A DNA stretch of 64,000 nt from Treponema vincentii (GTDB lineage: Bacteria; Spirochaetota; Spirochaetia; Treponematales; Treponemataceae), in assembly GCF_018336815.1 (NCBI RefSeq), contig NZ_CP050497.1:1798001-1862000 (forward strand), written 5' to 3'. A model generated the notes under the pieces. That model had not been told where the DNA came from and did not search any database. It saw only the letters and a program-made list of their open reading frames with translations. Within the stretch, counting starts at the first letter, position 1. The number at the start of each line of letters is the position of its first letter. This document shows, in pieces, positions 18,500 through 28,363 of the stretch. The position numbers and the translations under genes are program-made.

Positions 18500-19881
18500 G
18501 TTATTGTCTCGATGGTAAGGAGGTCGTTTCTGCGCCGGTTATACATTTTCGATGCGAAAAAGAGCGGGAAGAGCGCCGTTACCGCTAGAATCGCTCCCCA
18601 CAGATAGATGGATTCTGCGGGAATATTTTCGATGATTCCGAATTCATTCGCGATGGAGCCTGCTCCGTTTTTAACAATGATGTTGCCTATCACGGTTCCG
18701 ATAATCATCGGGGTGAGGACAAAAAAGAGAATACGGATACCTTCAAACTGACCGCGTGCGGTTTCGGGATAGAGTTCTTTAACCCAGATGGTCATCGATT
18801 GCGTAACGAGAATTTGTCCTGCACCTGCAAGGAAAACGGAAAGGAACAGCGGAATGTTTTGCATGCAGAATACCGTTTCCGTGTTAAAAGCTGCGGGCTT
18901 TGCAAAGAGCGATAAAATGCATAAGCCGACGATATTCAGAATAATTGCAAAACAGGCAAGCTGCGGAGTATGCCTCTTATTGATAATCCCGATTGCAGGA
19001 ATCACCGGCAGGGACGCGGCGACTAAACATAATCCTTGAATAATGCCCATGCTCCCAGCGTTAAAGCCCATACGGTAAATCATCCAGTTTCCCATGTGGA
19101 CAAAATAAACATTGAACGAAACAAAAAAAAGTGCCGTTGTAATACACGCAAGCATCAATTCTTTTTGAGAAAAAAATCCTTCCGCTTTAAAGATTGAGCT
19201 CAATTGCTCCCAAAATGAACCGGTTTTGCAAGGTTTTAAGTCGGGAGAATCTTTTAATAGAAGAAGCGAGAGAAGTCCTGCAAGGATGACAAAGATACCC
19301 ATAGACCAAAACAACCGCTGATAGTTATTTTCGCTGCCGATGAGCAAACCGCCCAATACGGTGCCGACGATGGTGCCGATTATCGGTTGAATTGCGAGCA
19401 CGGCTCCGACTTGACCACGGTTTTTATCGGTAGTCATGTCGTTGCTCCATGCGTTGTATCCCGAATCGTTTCCCATAGAGCCGAAAAAGCTCATAACATC
19501 ATCGGCTAAAATAACAAGGACTGCTGCCCAGATTGAAGCCTTTGCTCCGGTCCCGACCTGTCCGTGTCCCACAAATTCGGTAAGACCGAACAGAATCGTC
19601 GTCAATCCCCATACGATGTAGCCTATAGAGATAAATCTTCTTCTCGAACCTATTCTATCCGACAGTGTCCCGAATATGAAGGTTGAGAATGTTGTGACCA
19701 AAGCGCTGGTAATAACCATGAGCGTTACGATAGAGGAATCTTTAGCGATCTTTGCATACACAAAGGTATTAAACCATTGATTTTCGATATTCCAGCATAA
19801 CTGCCCCGCAAGACCTAAGCCCCACATTAAAAACCAAAACCGTTTTGTTCCGATAAGTGTTTTTTCTTTCATAGTATCCAT
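18496..19881 (-). CDS. MFS-family sugar/glycoside transporter
   Basis: 461 residues, about twelve membrane helices. The loop between helices 2 and 3 has the MFS motif GTLSDRIGSRRRFISIGY. A long external region with SMGNDSGYNAWSNDMTTDKNRGQVGAV resembles transporters of the GPH/SLC45-like group that move glycosides with cations. It is coupled to the GH2 hydrolase by a 4-base overlap and follows the alpha-2-macroglobulin gene by 13 bases, so all are probably one transcript. The start could be ATG 19881 or the in-frame ATG at 19872. Confidence 0.88.
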   Translation of the reverse strand: MDTMKEKTLIGTKRFWFLMWGLGLAGQLCWNIENQWFNTFVYAKIAKDSSIVTLMVITSALVTTFSTFIFGTLSDRIGSRRRFISIGYIVWGLTTILFGLTEFVGHGQVGTGAKASIWAAVLVILADDVMSFFGSMGNDSGYNAWSNDMTTDKNRGQVGAVLAIQPIIGTIVGTVLGGLLIGSENNYQRLFWSMGIFVILAGLLSLLLLKDSPDLKPCKTGSFWEQLSSIFKAEGFFSQKELMLACITTALFFVSFNVYFVHMGNWMIYRMGFNAGSMGIIQGLCLVAASLPVIPAIGIINKRHTPQLACFAIILNIVGLCILSLFAKPAAFNTETVFCMQNIPLFLSVFLAGAGQILVTQSMTIWVKELYPETARGQFEGIRILFFVLTPMIIGTVIGNIIVKNGAGSIANEFGIIENIPAESIYLWGAILAVTALFPLFFASKMYNRRRNDLLTIETIT

Positions 19882-19894
19882 TACTTATTATCCA

Positions 19895-22800
19895 TCACTT
19901 AATCACATACAGTATTCCGCCGCTTCGTCCAAAGATTTCGTTTTCGTACATACACTCGGCGGTTGCGGGTGGGCAGGGGAATACACCGCGGCGGGCTGCA
20001 CGGAATTTAAAGCGTACCGTGGTACCGCCTTTATCCCAAGTGTTCCAGAAATACTGTACTTCGTTGTCGTATATCTGCTGATTACCGGGATCCCGCCAAT
20101 CAGTCCACGGTTTCTCCGTATCTGCTTCCTCTTCCCTGTAGTTGTCCGATGCGGTGGTAACGAAGGCTGCGTCTGAAATTTCCGCGCCTGAGGGGATGGG
20201 CGCCCGCAGCGCGACAAACGTATAGTCCTTTCCCGACGAGAGGCGGATTGCCATTTCGTAGGTTTTGCCGCTTTCGAGGGTGATAACCGAGCTGTTCTCC
20301 GAATCCGGCGTTACGATTGTATCTGCGGCAATGTCGCGAATAGTACAGGAAACTCCAAGCCCTTCGTCGCGCGGCTGCTGGCGTTCCTGCGGCAGTGCAT
20401 ACGCAAGCGAGGCGGTATAGTAGAGCTGTCCCGTACCGGTTTTGGTAAAGCGGAGCGGCAGCAGGGTATCCCGTTTTGCCTCTGACACCGGCTGTTCCTT
20501 AAATGAGAACAGCTGAAACGCAGGTTTTGCTGCCGCTCCTTTAAACGCCGCGGTGAGCAGCTCCTTACCGGCGAGCGATGCCGCCGTGGTAAAGTCGGTA
20601 GCATCAAGCTGCGCATACTGAATATATTCGTACACCGCCTCGAGGACGTGAGCCGTGGTTGCCGTATTTTGCCAATAACCGCCCTTTTGACGCTGGAGCA
20701 GGGTATACAGCACTGCCCGCACCGCATCCTCACGGCTATGGTCGGACGCCGCTTTTACCAAGCTCTGCAGGATAAGCGCCAAGTCGAGCGAAAGGTCGTT
20801 ATCGTACCAGAAGCGGTAACCCTGCGGCGGCGGCACCGCGAGCGATACGCTGCGGGTGGTAAAGCGGCAGGAGTTTATAATCCGTTCCATGCACTTCGCC
20901 GCCTTTGCCGCATCTCCGGCGCGGTTCCGCTGCGTGTACGTTAAGCTCAGCAATGCAAGGGCGGCAAGATCATTCGGCTGCGCAGTGTAGTCTTCCAGCT
21001 GAGGAATTACCCGTGCCTGAACAGCCGTCAAAATGCTCTCATCAAAACCGGCGTTGTTCATTGCCAGTACAAAGCAGGCGTAGGCCTGTATGTACGGCGA
21101 GAGTGCTTTCCTCTTCGCAAGCAGCTGTGAGCGAATATAGTCGGTCAGTTTTTTTGTATTGACGGCAATATCATCTTGGCTGTATCCGCGCTGCTGTGCG
21201 GCGGCGCAGATATGCGCAATCCGTAAACTGACATAAAAGTCTGTGTCCCAGCCGCCCGGCCAGTAGGGGAAGCCGCCTTCGTACGTTTGTTCCCGCGCCC
21301 ATGCCGCCATCGTTTTTTTGACCGTGTGCCGGACATTCGGTACCTTGCTTTTAAGCGAGAATACGTCGATGTAGTTTTCAAACAGGACGAGCGGTAGAAT
21401 ACGGGCAGACTGCTGTTCCATGCAGAGGAACGGATAGTCGAATACGTAATCAATAGCCGACGACAGTGCGCCGAGTCCGCTTGAATCCAGCGTCAGACTG
21501 AGCGATCCGGTGTTTTCATCTGCCATAGACGGAATGATCAGCCCCTCGGCTGCTTCGTTTTCATCTTTTGCGATAGCGCCGGTTGAAGTTACGGTTTCAA
21601 AGACAAATGGCCGTTCGATAACGAGCGGCTGTATCAGTTTTTCTTTGAGCGCATCGGAAGAAACGGTAAACACCGCCTCCACCGTGCCCGCCTTTACCGC
21701 TGCAATGTCAAAGTAGACCGCCGCCTGCTGCCCGCCTGCAACGGTAACCGTATGCGTTGTCTCCCCGTCGATAAAGGCGGCTCCGCGGTGCGGTATGCCG
21801 ACCGCAGAGGTATCCTGCCCCTGTCCATTTTTTTGACCGGCGGCATTTCCCGCGCTTCCTTGCTTACCGCCCTGTGCATCGGCAGCGGAATCATCTTGCG
21901 AGCCGGGTTCGCGGACTGAGGCGCGTATCGTAATGCTGTGAGCGCGGGTGTCCACATTGGAAATGAGGACGCCGCATTCTGCCGTATCCCGTTCGCGGAG
22001 GCGGCGAGGCATAACCGGCAGGATGTTGACGGTGTTCTGCACGGTAATCTCTTCTTCGTGCAGGGCAAAAAGGTCGGTATGTGCTCCGACGGCGGTAAGC
22101 CGGTAGCTGGTCAGCGTATCCGGTAGCTTAAAGGTTGCCGTTACCTTACCGTTTGAATCCGTCTTTAAGATAGGAATAAATACCGCGGTCGGGTTAAAGT
22201 TGCTGCGTTCCGCTTCATCATCCCCTTTGCCGCCGTCCGAATCGCCGCCTGCAAGGGTTTTCGCTTCCTCCATAACGGGATCCATCAGCCACGCGCGGGA
22301 ATCTCCGCCAATGACACCGAGCTGGAAATTGCCGGGATTATAGAAGAAGTCGAGCGGATTGGGCACGTGATAGTCTATTAAATCGAGGACTCCGCGGTCT
22401 ACGGCAAGCAGGGTGAGTTCCGCATTGACCAAAGGCTTACCGCCTCTTGTCGCCGTCAGTGTAACGGTTGCTTCCTCTCCGGGTTTGTATATGGACTTAT
22501 CTGCGGCGAGTTCGACGGAGAACGCTTTGACGCGGGCATTTACAAAGACCGGCGTCATACCGAACATACCTTTCGGCTTATCAAGATCAAGTTCGCCAAG
22601 CTTGTGCTCAGGCTCCTTTGTCCGTACCGAATACGACGACACCGCAACATACACCACGGGTACATAGTTGCCCGCAATGGGGATTTCCAAAACCTGCGTA
22701 TTCCCGTCGAATTCGCGGATTTCTTCCGTAAAGATACCTTCGCGCTCTACCGTGATAAGGTATCTTCCCGCAGGGAGCGGGCTTTGCATCAAAATGCGGG

Positions 22801-25800
22801 CGGTGTCGCCGGGGTTGTACAGCGATTGGTCGGGTGTAAGGCGCAGGGCGTCTTCATAATCGCGATCCCAAAAGCTCGCGCCCGATCCGGTAACATAGAA
22901 GCGGTAATCGGTTTTGAACGTGCGCCCTGCGGTATCGGTTCCGCTCATGCTCAGAATATATGAACCGGCATTTTTCGGCGTTACCTGCACCGTTCCCTTT
23001 GCAGCGGGTTTCACGGTTGCCGTATGCTCGGTGATGTTTTCTTTTTCGTAGTTTGAGTAAACACTGCCGCCCGAGCCGCGTTCCTGCACGAGCTTCCAGT
23101 TTTCCCTGATCAGCTCAACGGTAAAATCCTCCGCGGCCGGTTTGGTGTCGCCAAGCGGATTGCCGTCGGGGGAGGCGAGGATGAACGGAAAGGTGAGCTT
23201 TTGCCCTTTTTGCGCAAAGCCGGTAAGGTTTTCAGGCCGTGCAAGCCCGATGTAGAGCGCTGCCGGATGCACCATAACGGTATTCCGTGCGGAAATTTGC
23301 TGATTGCTGATGTCGGTTATCGAAACTTCTGCGCTGTACCGATAAGGAAGCCCGATAATGCCTTCCGAAGCTGCGGCTTGACATGAAAGTTCCGCCGTCC
23401 CCGTATTCGAAAGTTTTCCGGAAAACGATGCAATCTGATCGATACCGTAGCCTTCTGCTCCAAACTGATAGGGCTTTAATGCCGGATGTCGAGGGTTAAA
23501 AGAGGCTCCCTGCCGCATCCAGTTTCCGCTGTACGCAGCTTTGCCAAGCCCCCCGCCTGAAAGGTACGAGGCTGATACCGCCGCTTTGATGGTATCTCCC
23601 ATAATAATCGGCTGCTGCGGCATACTGACTTCCGCTTGAAATTTCAGCTTTTCAAAATATGCGACAGTGATCGGGCATTCTTGTACTCGGTTGTTTTCAT
23701 CGCCGTCAGTCCGCCGGTAGGTCAGGCTGTAGGAGCCGGGGGGCAAATCTTCCGGTAAGTCGAATAATCCCCAAAAGCTGCCCGAATCGGTACAGGTACC
23801 TTCTTGTTCTGCAACGTCGACCTCATCTCCTTCCGATGAATAGCCGGACAGCGTAATACTGTACTGCCCCTCGTACGGCGCAAAGGTACTGAACGTTTGC
23901 GTGCGGTCAATTCCTCTGAACGAAACCGTTTCTCCGGGTTTATACAGCCCTCTGTCCGAGAAGAGGAACGTCCGCTGATGTGTTTCAGCAACTTCCGGCG
24001 GATAGTACGCTGCAGGAACATCGAAGCGCCACGGGCTGTGGGTGCGCGGATAGAAAACAGCTTTATCCCCGTCTTTTTCTACGAACACGGCTGCATAATG
24101 TTTCGCGTTACGGAAAAAACGGATACTTTTGTTTCCATAAGGAAGGACGGCAAGCCCTTCTTTATCGGTGGTGCCGGAGGCAAATGGCTCTTGCGCACCT
24201 TCTTCGGGACTTACCGTTTCATTCTTATCGGTTTTCGCATCGTACAGGTACACCGAAGCGCCTTCCACCGGTTCTCCCGTCGACAGTTTAGAAACCAGTA
24301 CAACGGTTTTATTGAGTGCGGAGCGGACGGTGATGCCGAGGTCTGTTACTTGCACGGTCGAGGTTCGGCGGCTGACACGCGGCTTTGTATCCCGCTGTGA
24401 ATAAGGCGGCAGCGTTATTTCAGAATCGATGCGGACAAACCCCTTGCCGTTTTCAAGGTAGGGGTCAAGGTCGGCAAGTTCAAACTGCCGTTTATTCCGC
24501 ACGGAGACATTTAATGGCTTTGCCTTTGAACTGTTGTATGCATCTCCCCAGCTCGAAAGATTCAGCGGATCGCCGGTTTTTGCGATTGCATAGTCTGATT
24601 GGGAAAGGATATTTTGATATTCAAACAGGTATTTATGCGGATACGCCGCTTCCAGCATCAGATGTCCCGTATCGGTAAACTGCACAAAGCTTGGTGCGTC
24701 GGGAACGGTAACCGTATAGGATGCGGCGGAGGCAATCGCTCTGCCGTAGGTATCCTTTATACCGTTTTGAACAGTAACGGCGTACGTTTCTTGAGGAGCC
24801 ACCGGCAAGCCGTGAATGAGCACGGTTGAATAGTATGATGTTGCATTGTGCACTTCGATATTTTTTTCACCGAATGCAAGCGCCGGTTTTATAGAAATAT
24901 TGTTGAGTAGGGTCTTTTTGTCCACCGGATGGGAGAACCGGAGCTCTATCGGGTTTGTATAGCCGTAGTCGCTATGATAAACAGTTGCGCCTTTGCAGGT
25001 AAACGGCTTGAGCGTATGGTATTGCGCTGTGGTGAGGGAGCCGTCCGGACGCTTTGCTGCAATGGTAACCGTTGCATTGAAGGGGATTTTACCGTCAATC
25101 GTAACCAATACGTTGAAGTCGTTTTCTTCTTTAATGCGGGAGATGGCATAACGATAGGGGACGGCTTGTTTTCCGGCTTCCTGTACCGATACGGAAAGAA
25201 GCGATTGCAGTTCGGCAGGCTGTACCGGATAATTGAAGCTGAGCTGCACATCGTTTGCCGCTTCAGGAATCAGGTTGTCGGTGTCGATCGGTATCCACCG
25301 GTCTGAGTTTTTGCGCAATGTATAGCCCGGCTGGGAATACGTGATACGGAGCACTTCACTGGTAACGGTGAACTGTCTTTTTCCTTCTATTTGTTTTCCG
25401 TTGAGCGCCCGTACCCCGTCTTTAACTGTTATCGTGTATTTCTGTCCTGGCTTTAGGCTGTCTTCAGGTTCAAAGGCAAGGTACCGCGAGCCGTACCAGC
25501 GGAATATGCCTTTTACGGCAGGACTGATTGAGAGGTAAGAGGATTCTTTTTCCGGTTTGCCGAGGGCGCCGATTGCCTTAACCGGCAACGAGAACACAAC
25601 ATAAAAAGATGGGGACGTTACCGCAGCGGGTATCTTGCCCTTCGGTCCCCAATCGGCAACCGTAAGCGCTCCGCTTTGCGGGATGTCGATGGTGCCGGTT
25701 TGCTGTGCGGTTTCTCTTCCGCCGCTAGCATCCACTTGACTGCCAGCCTCTGCCGTTAATTGCGGTGTATAGGCGGTTTTGTATGCCGTAAGCGCCCGTA

Positions 25801-26092
25801 CCCCGGGAATAACGGAGACATCTTGTGCGGATGATTGCGGTGCAGGCGCTTTAAACGCCGGTATCTTTGACTCCTGTTCGGGTTCGGGCGTTTCTATCGC
25901 ATACTGCGGTAAAAATTGCTTTTCAAAGTCCGAAATATTCGGATCATCGTACTTGCGCTGCGTCTGCTCCTGCAGCTTTGCGATATACGCTCTTTGCTTC
26001 GCATCGCCCGAACGTGAACCTTTGCCGCAGCCTACTATCAGGACTGTCAGGGATATGATCGTTACAATAATACCGGATTTTTTCATCATCAC
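19895..26092 (-). CDS. Bacterial alpha-2-macroglobulin-like lipoprotein
   Basis: 2065 residues, the largest gene here. It has a lipoprotein signal with lipobox LIVGC (Cys22), N-terminal Ig-like domains, a MG2 domain (about 700-800; TFLFSDRGLYKPGETVSFRG), a second YKPGEEA strand and the thioester motif CMEQ at Cys1557, followed by an alpha-toroid helical region. In this family the thioester covalently traps attacking proteases in the periplasm, and the protein is thought to work with PBP1C. The A/Q/G-rich insertion near 1425-1450 is low-complexity. It leads a four-gene leftward operon ending in pbpC. Confidence 0.95.
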   Translation of the reverse strand: MMMKKSGIIVTIISLTVLIVGCGKGSRSGDAKQRAYIAKLQEQTQRKYDDPNISDFEKQFLPQYAIETPEPEQESKIPAFKAPAPQSSAQDVSVIPGVRALTAYKTAYTPQLTAEAGSQVDASGGRETAQQTGTIDIPQSGALTVADWGPKGKIPAAVTSPSFYVVFSLPVKAIGALGKPEKESSYLSISPAVKGIFRWYGSRYLAFEPEDSLKPGQKYTITVKDGVRALNGKQIEGKRQFTVTSEVLRITYSQPGYTLRKNSDRWIPIDTDNLIPEAANDVQLSFNYPVQPAELQSLLSVSVQEAGKQAVPYRYAISRIKEENDFNVLVTIDGKIPFNATVTIAAKRPDGSLTTAQYHTLKPFTCKGATVYHSDYGYTNPIELRFSHPVDKKTLLNNISIKPALAFGEKNIEVHNATSYYSTVLIHGLPVAPQETYAVTVQNGIKDTYGRAIASAASYTVTVPDAPSFVQFTDTGHLMLEAAYPHKYLFEYQNILSQSDYAIAKTGDPLNLSSWGDAYNSSKAKPLNVSVRNKRQFELADLDPYLENGKGFVRIDSEITLPPYSQRDTKPRVSRRTSTVQVTDLGITVRSALNKTVVLVSKLSTGEPVEGASVYLYDAKTDKNETVSPEEGAQEPFASGTTDKEGLAVLPYGNKSIRFFRNAKHYAAVFVEKDGDKAVFYPRTHSPWRFDVPAAYYPPEVAETHQRTFLFSDRGLYKPGETVSFRGIDRTQTFSTFAPYEGQYSITLSGYSSEGDEVDVAEQEGTCTDSGSFWGLFDLPEDLPPGSYSLTYRRTDGDENNRVQECPITVAYFEKLKFQAEVSMPQQPIIMGDTIKAAVSASYLSGGGLGKAAYSGNWMRQGASFNPRHPALKPYQFGAEGYGIDQIASFSGKLSNTGTAELSCQAAASEGIIGLPYRYSAEVSITDISNQQISARNTVMVHPAALYIGLARPENLTGFAQKGQKLTFPFILASPDGNPLGDTKPAAEDFTVELIRENWKLVQERGSGGSVYSNYEKENITEHTATVKPAAKGTVQVTPKNAGSYILSMSGTDTAGRTFKTDYRFYVTGSGASFWDRDYEDALRLTPDQSLYNPGDTARILMQSPLPAGRYLITVEREGIFTEEIREFDGNTQVLEIPIAGNYVPVVYVAVSSYSVRTKEPEHKLGELDLDKPKGMFGMTPVFVNARVKAFSVELAADKSIYKPGEEATVTLTATRGGKPLVNAELTLLAVDRGVLDLIDYHVPNPLDFFYNPGNFQLGVIGGDSRAWLMDPVMEEAKTLAGGDSDGGKGDDEAERSNFNPTAVFIPILKTDSNGKVTATFKLPDTLTSYRLTAVGAHTDLFALHEEEITVQNTVNILPVMPRRLRERDTAECGVLISNVDTRAHSITIRASVREPGSQDDSAADAQGGKQGSAGNAAGQKNGQGQDTSAVGIPHRGAAFIDGETTHTVTVAGGQQAAVYFDIAAVKAGTVEAVFTVSSDALKEKLIQPLVIERPFVFETVTSTGAIAKDENEAAEGLIIPSMADENTGSLSLTLDSSGLGALSSAIDYVFDYPFLCMEQQSARILPLVLFENYIDVFSLKSKVPNVRHTVKKTMAAWAREQTYEGGFPYWPGGWDTDFYVSLRIAHICAAAQQRGYSQDDIAVNTKKLTDYIRSQLLAKRKALSPYIQAYACFVLAMNNAGFDESILTAVQARVIPQLEDYTAQPNDLAALALLSLTYTQRNRAGDAAKAAKCMERIINSCRFTTRSVSLAVPPPQGYRFWYDNDLSLDLALILQSLVKAASDHSREDAVRAVLYTLLQRQKGGYWQNTATTAHVLEAVYEYIQYAQLDATDFTTAASLAGKELLTAAFKGAAAKPAFQLFSFKEQPVSEAKRDTLLPLRFTKTGTGQLYYTASLAYALPQERQQPRDEGLGVSCTIRDIAADTIVTPDSENSSVITLESGKTYEMAIRLSSGKDYTFVALRAPIPSGAEISDAAFVTTASDNYREEEADTEKPWTDWRDPGNQQIYDNEVQYFWNTWDKGGTTVRFKFRAARRGVFPCPPATAECMYENEIFGRSGGILYVIK

Positions 26093-26313
26093 GCTCCATC
26101 AACTAATAACAGCTGGCGCATCTAAAAACTTACGGGTTATAGATGCTTCTAATAGTATACAAGAGCGACGTTGAATATACAACATGATATTTCAAGCTAA
26201 TCAGTAAAAAAAAAATTGAAAAAATTCGGGCAGATGATTTGTGCGATGAAAGGGAAAAAAGTATAACTATGAAGTATCTTTGCTATCGAAAATCGACGGG
26301 TGGTATATTAAGA

Positions 26314-26387
26314 TGAGACCGGCGGGATTCGAACCCGCCACCTACTGCTTAGAAGGCAGTTGCTCTATCCAAATGAGCTACGATCTC
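26314..26387 (-). tRNA. tRNA-Arg (TCT)
   Basis: A full cloverleaf folds on the minus strand. The acceptor is GAGATCG / CGGTCTC, the D stem GCTC/GAGC, the anticodon stem ACTGC/GCAGT with loop CTTCTAA (anticodon TCT), and the T arm GCGGG-TTCGAAT-CCCGC. CCA is not encoded. Family B repeat copy 1 lies 70 bases upstream of it. Confidence 0.96.
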
Positions 26388-26458
26388 TTGGACGCGCAGT
26401 TTTCACTGCGAATATGTTATATATATACAATAGGAACGAAAAAAAGTCAACCTATCGT

Positions 26459-26732
26459 GCAAACGCATCAGACTGTTTCTAGTAGCCCCGCAAAATAATT
26501 GGGGCTGTTCAACCAGAGTAACGCCAAGGAATTGCCATCCGTGTCAATTCCTTGGCTGCCGGTTTTTTCAAAAACCTATTTCTGTTTATCACCTCTGCCA
26601 TCCTTGACAGTTCTGACTGCGGTTCAAATGGTCTCACAGTCCCAATTATTTTGCGCTTTTGCTCTACTCTACCTGATGCATTTGCCCTGCTACTGAAAAA
26701 ACTGTGCAAAATTTTCTTCAAAATTTTGCACA
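26459..26732. repeat. Family B nested palindromic element, copy 1 (with insert)
   Basis: Outer ends are GCAAACGCATCAG (26459) and CTGATGCATTTGC (ending 26685). Inner arms are CCCGCAAAATAATTGGG and CCCAATTATTTTGCG. The core has TTCAACCAGA and GCGGTTCAAATGGTCTCA, shared with the other copies, but here they are separated by about 100 bases carrying a GCCAAGGAATTG / CAATTCCTTGGC hairpin. A separate perfect 13-bp hairpin TGTGCAAAATTTT / AAAATTTTGCACA follows at 26703-26732. No coding sequence. Copies 2 and 3 are at 30219 and 49568. Confidence 0.8.
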
Positions 26733-26890
26733 AAAAAGATCTAAGTGCTTACATATTTCTGATGAAGTTACCCTGCCCAATCTGCTGCATCGGCAGCTCA
26801 AGAAATATTTTAGAGAATCTTTCAAAATTATTTAATTAAAAATCATTCCGAATATTTGACTTCTTGCCGTAAATATACTATTTTGTGTGC

Positions 26891-27526
26891 ATGAAAATGA
26901 AAACATTATATTTATGCATTGCTTTTGGTTTCCTTGCGCTTGGCTGTTCCGCTAAGCAAACACAATCCGCTGCTTCGGCAACGATGTCGGATTCTGAGGC
27001 GCGGAAAACTGCTTCTGCGGCAGCGCAGAGTTCTGCAAATCAACAGACCTCTACCGATCCTGTTGCAGCGCTCAGTTCGCTCGGGTTTTATGTGTATGAC
27101 CAGCCGATCGATCTGCCTATAACCGCGCCGATACCTGCGCTTACGGGTGATCCTGTCAAAGTGAGTGATTTTACCGGTAACATCACGCTCCTCAATTTTT
27201 GGGCGACATGGTGCCCGCCCTGCCGTGCGGAAATGCCTTCCATCGAGCGCCTATACAAAAAGATGAGCGGCACAAACTTCCGGATTGTTGCCGTCAATGC
27301 CGGTGAGCATCGCACACAAGTTTCGTCCTTTATCGAAAAAAATAAGTATACATTTCCCATCTATTTGGATGAATCAAATGCGGTATCGTCCATCTTTGCG
27401 GCACGCGGGCTCCCTTCTACCTACCTCGTTAATAAAGAGGGAAAAGTTATTGCCGCGCGTATCGGTGCGATGGAATATGACCAAGCGGAATTGATAAAAC
27501 TGCTCAAGGAATTAGCCGATGGGTAG
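26891..27526 (+). CDS. TlpA-like thiol-disulfide oxidoreductase, lipoprotein
   Basis: 211 residues from ATG 26891. The lipobox is LALGC (Cys19), followed by an A/S/Q-rich spacer (20-60) and a thioredoxin fold with active site WCPPC (Cys108, Cys111) and the cis-Pro region GLPSTYLVNKEGKV. It should be a membrane-anchored periplasmic reductase. It overlaps the ccdA gene by 8 bases. CcdA passes electrons from cytoplasmic thioredoxin to such partners, which strongly suggests a working pair, perhaps for repair of oxidised surface proteins. Confidence 0.93.
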   Translation: MKMKTLYLCIAFGFLALGCSAKQTQSAASATMSDSEARKTASAAAQSSANQQTSTDPVAALSSLGFYVYDQPIDLPITAPIPALTGDPVKVSDFTGNITLLNFWATWCPPCRAEMPSIERLYKKMSGTNFRIVAVNAGEHRTQVSSFIEKNKYTFPIYLDESNAVSSIFAARGLPSTYLVNKEGKVIAARIGAMEYDQAELIKLLKELADG

Positions 27527-28322
27527 TGCGTCTCTTCCCGGTTTATTCGGGGCGTTTTTTGCAGGACTGCTTTCGTTTTTGAGCCCCTGCGTCCTGCCGC
27601 TCATTCCTGTGTATCTCTCGTTTATTTCAGGTGAGTCATTGACGGAAATTCGAGAAGGCGGCAGCGGTCGTATGCGCCTTTTCCTGCGCAGTGTCAGCTT
27701 TGTACTTGGGTTTACGGTGGTATTTGTGCTGCTCGCTATTCTCTTCGGGACAGGCGCTCGTTTTATCGGCAGTTCCGCCCCCCGCGTCATTATGCGGATT
27801 GCTGGAGCCATTGTCATAATTCTCGGCCTTAACATGCTTTTCGATTTTATTCCGTTTTTACGCGGGGAGATAAAAGCACAAGCGCCAAACACTGCTGCGA
27901 GTTTTTCAAAGGCGTTTGTATTCGGGATGTTGTTTGCCGCCGGATGGAGTCCCTGTATCGGGCCGATTTTATCGTCCATCCTTCTGTTTGCCGCTCAGTC
28001 GGGGAATGCCGTAAAAGCAGCCTTTCTGCTTGGCGTATATTCGCTCGGCCTTGGCATTCCGTTTTTGTTGGTCGGGCTGTTTTTTGATAAAACGGAACCG
28101 TTACTGCGTTGGTTTAAACAACATGCACGCGGCGTAAAGATAACGGCAGGCATCCTCATTATCTTTTTCGGAATTCTGATGGTAACCGCCGGTTTGGCCA
28201 GCATTACCGCCTTCTTTACCAAGATAGGCTATGCATTGGAAGACTACGCGCAGACGGGAACTCCCCCGTTCAGTTCTATTGCAGGCGCTCTTGCCCGATG
28301 GCTACAATTCCAAGGAGTGTAG
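27519..28322 (+). CDS. ccdA: CcdA-type transmembrane electron transporter
   Basis: 267 residues with six to seven membrane segments and the two conserved redox cysteines, SFLSPCVLPLIP (Cys24) and AAGWSPCIGPIL (about Cys147). This is the DsbD/CcdA membrane domain that shuttles reducing equivalents across the inner membrane. Its start overlaps the TlpA-like gene. No cytochrome c maturation genes are near, so the partner is probably the lipoprotein. A hairpin with T-run (28331-28356) follows. Confidence 0.92.
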   Translation: MGSASLPGLFGAFFAGLLSFLSPCVLPLIPVYLSFISGESLTEIREGGSGRMRLFLRSVSFVLGFTVVFVLLAILFGTGARFIGSSAPRVIMRIAGAIVIILGLNMLFDFIPFLRGEIKAQAPNTAASFSKAFVFGMLFAAGWSPCIGPILSSILLFAAQSGNAVKAAFLLGVYSLGLGIPFLLVGLFFDKTEPLLRWFKQHARGVKITAGILIIFFGILMVTAGLASITAFFTKIGYALEDYAQTGTPPFSSIAGALARWLQFQGV

Positions 28323-28330
28323 GAATATAG

Positions 28331-28356
28331 GAAAGCCACCGGAAACCGGCTTTTTA
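28331..28356 (+). terminator. Probable terminator of tlpA-ccdA
   Basis: AAAGCC and GGCTTT arms, with an internal CCGG/CCGG pairing, run into TTTTTAG nine bases after the ccdA stop. It separates ccdA from the convergent LysR gene. Confidence 0.5.
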
Positions 28357-28363
28357 GATTGCG

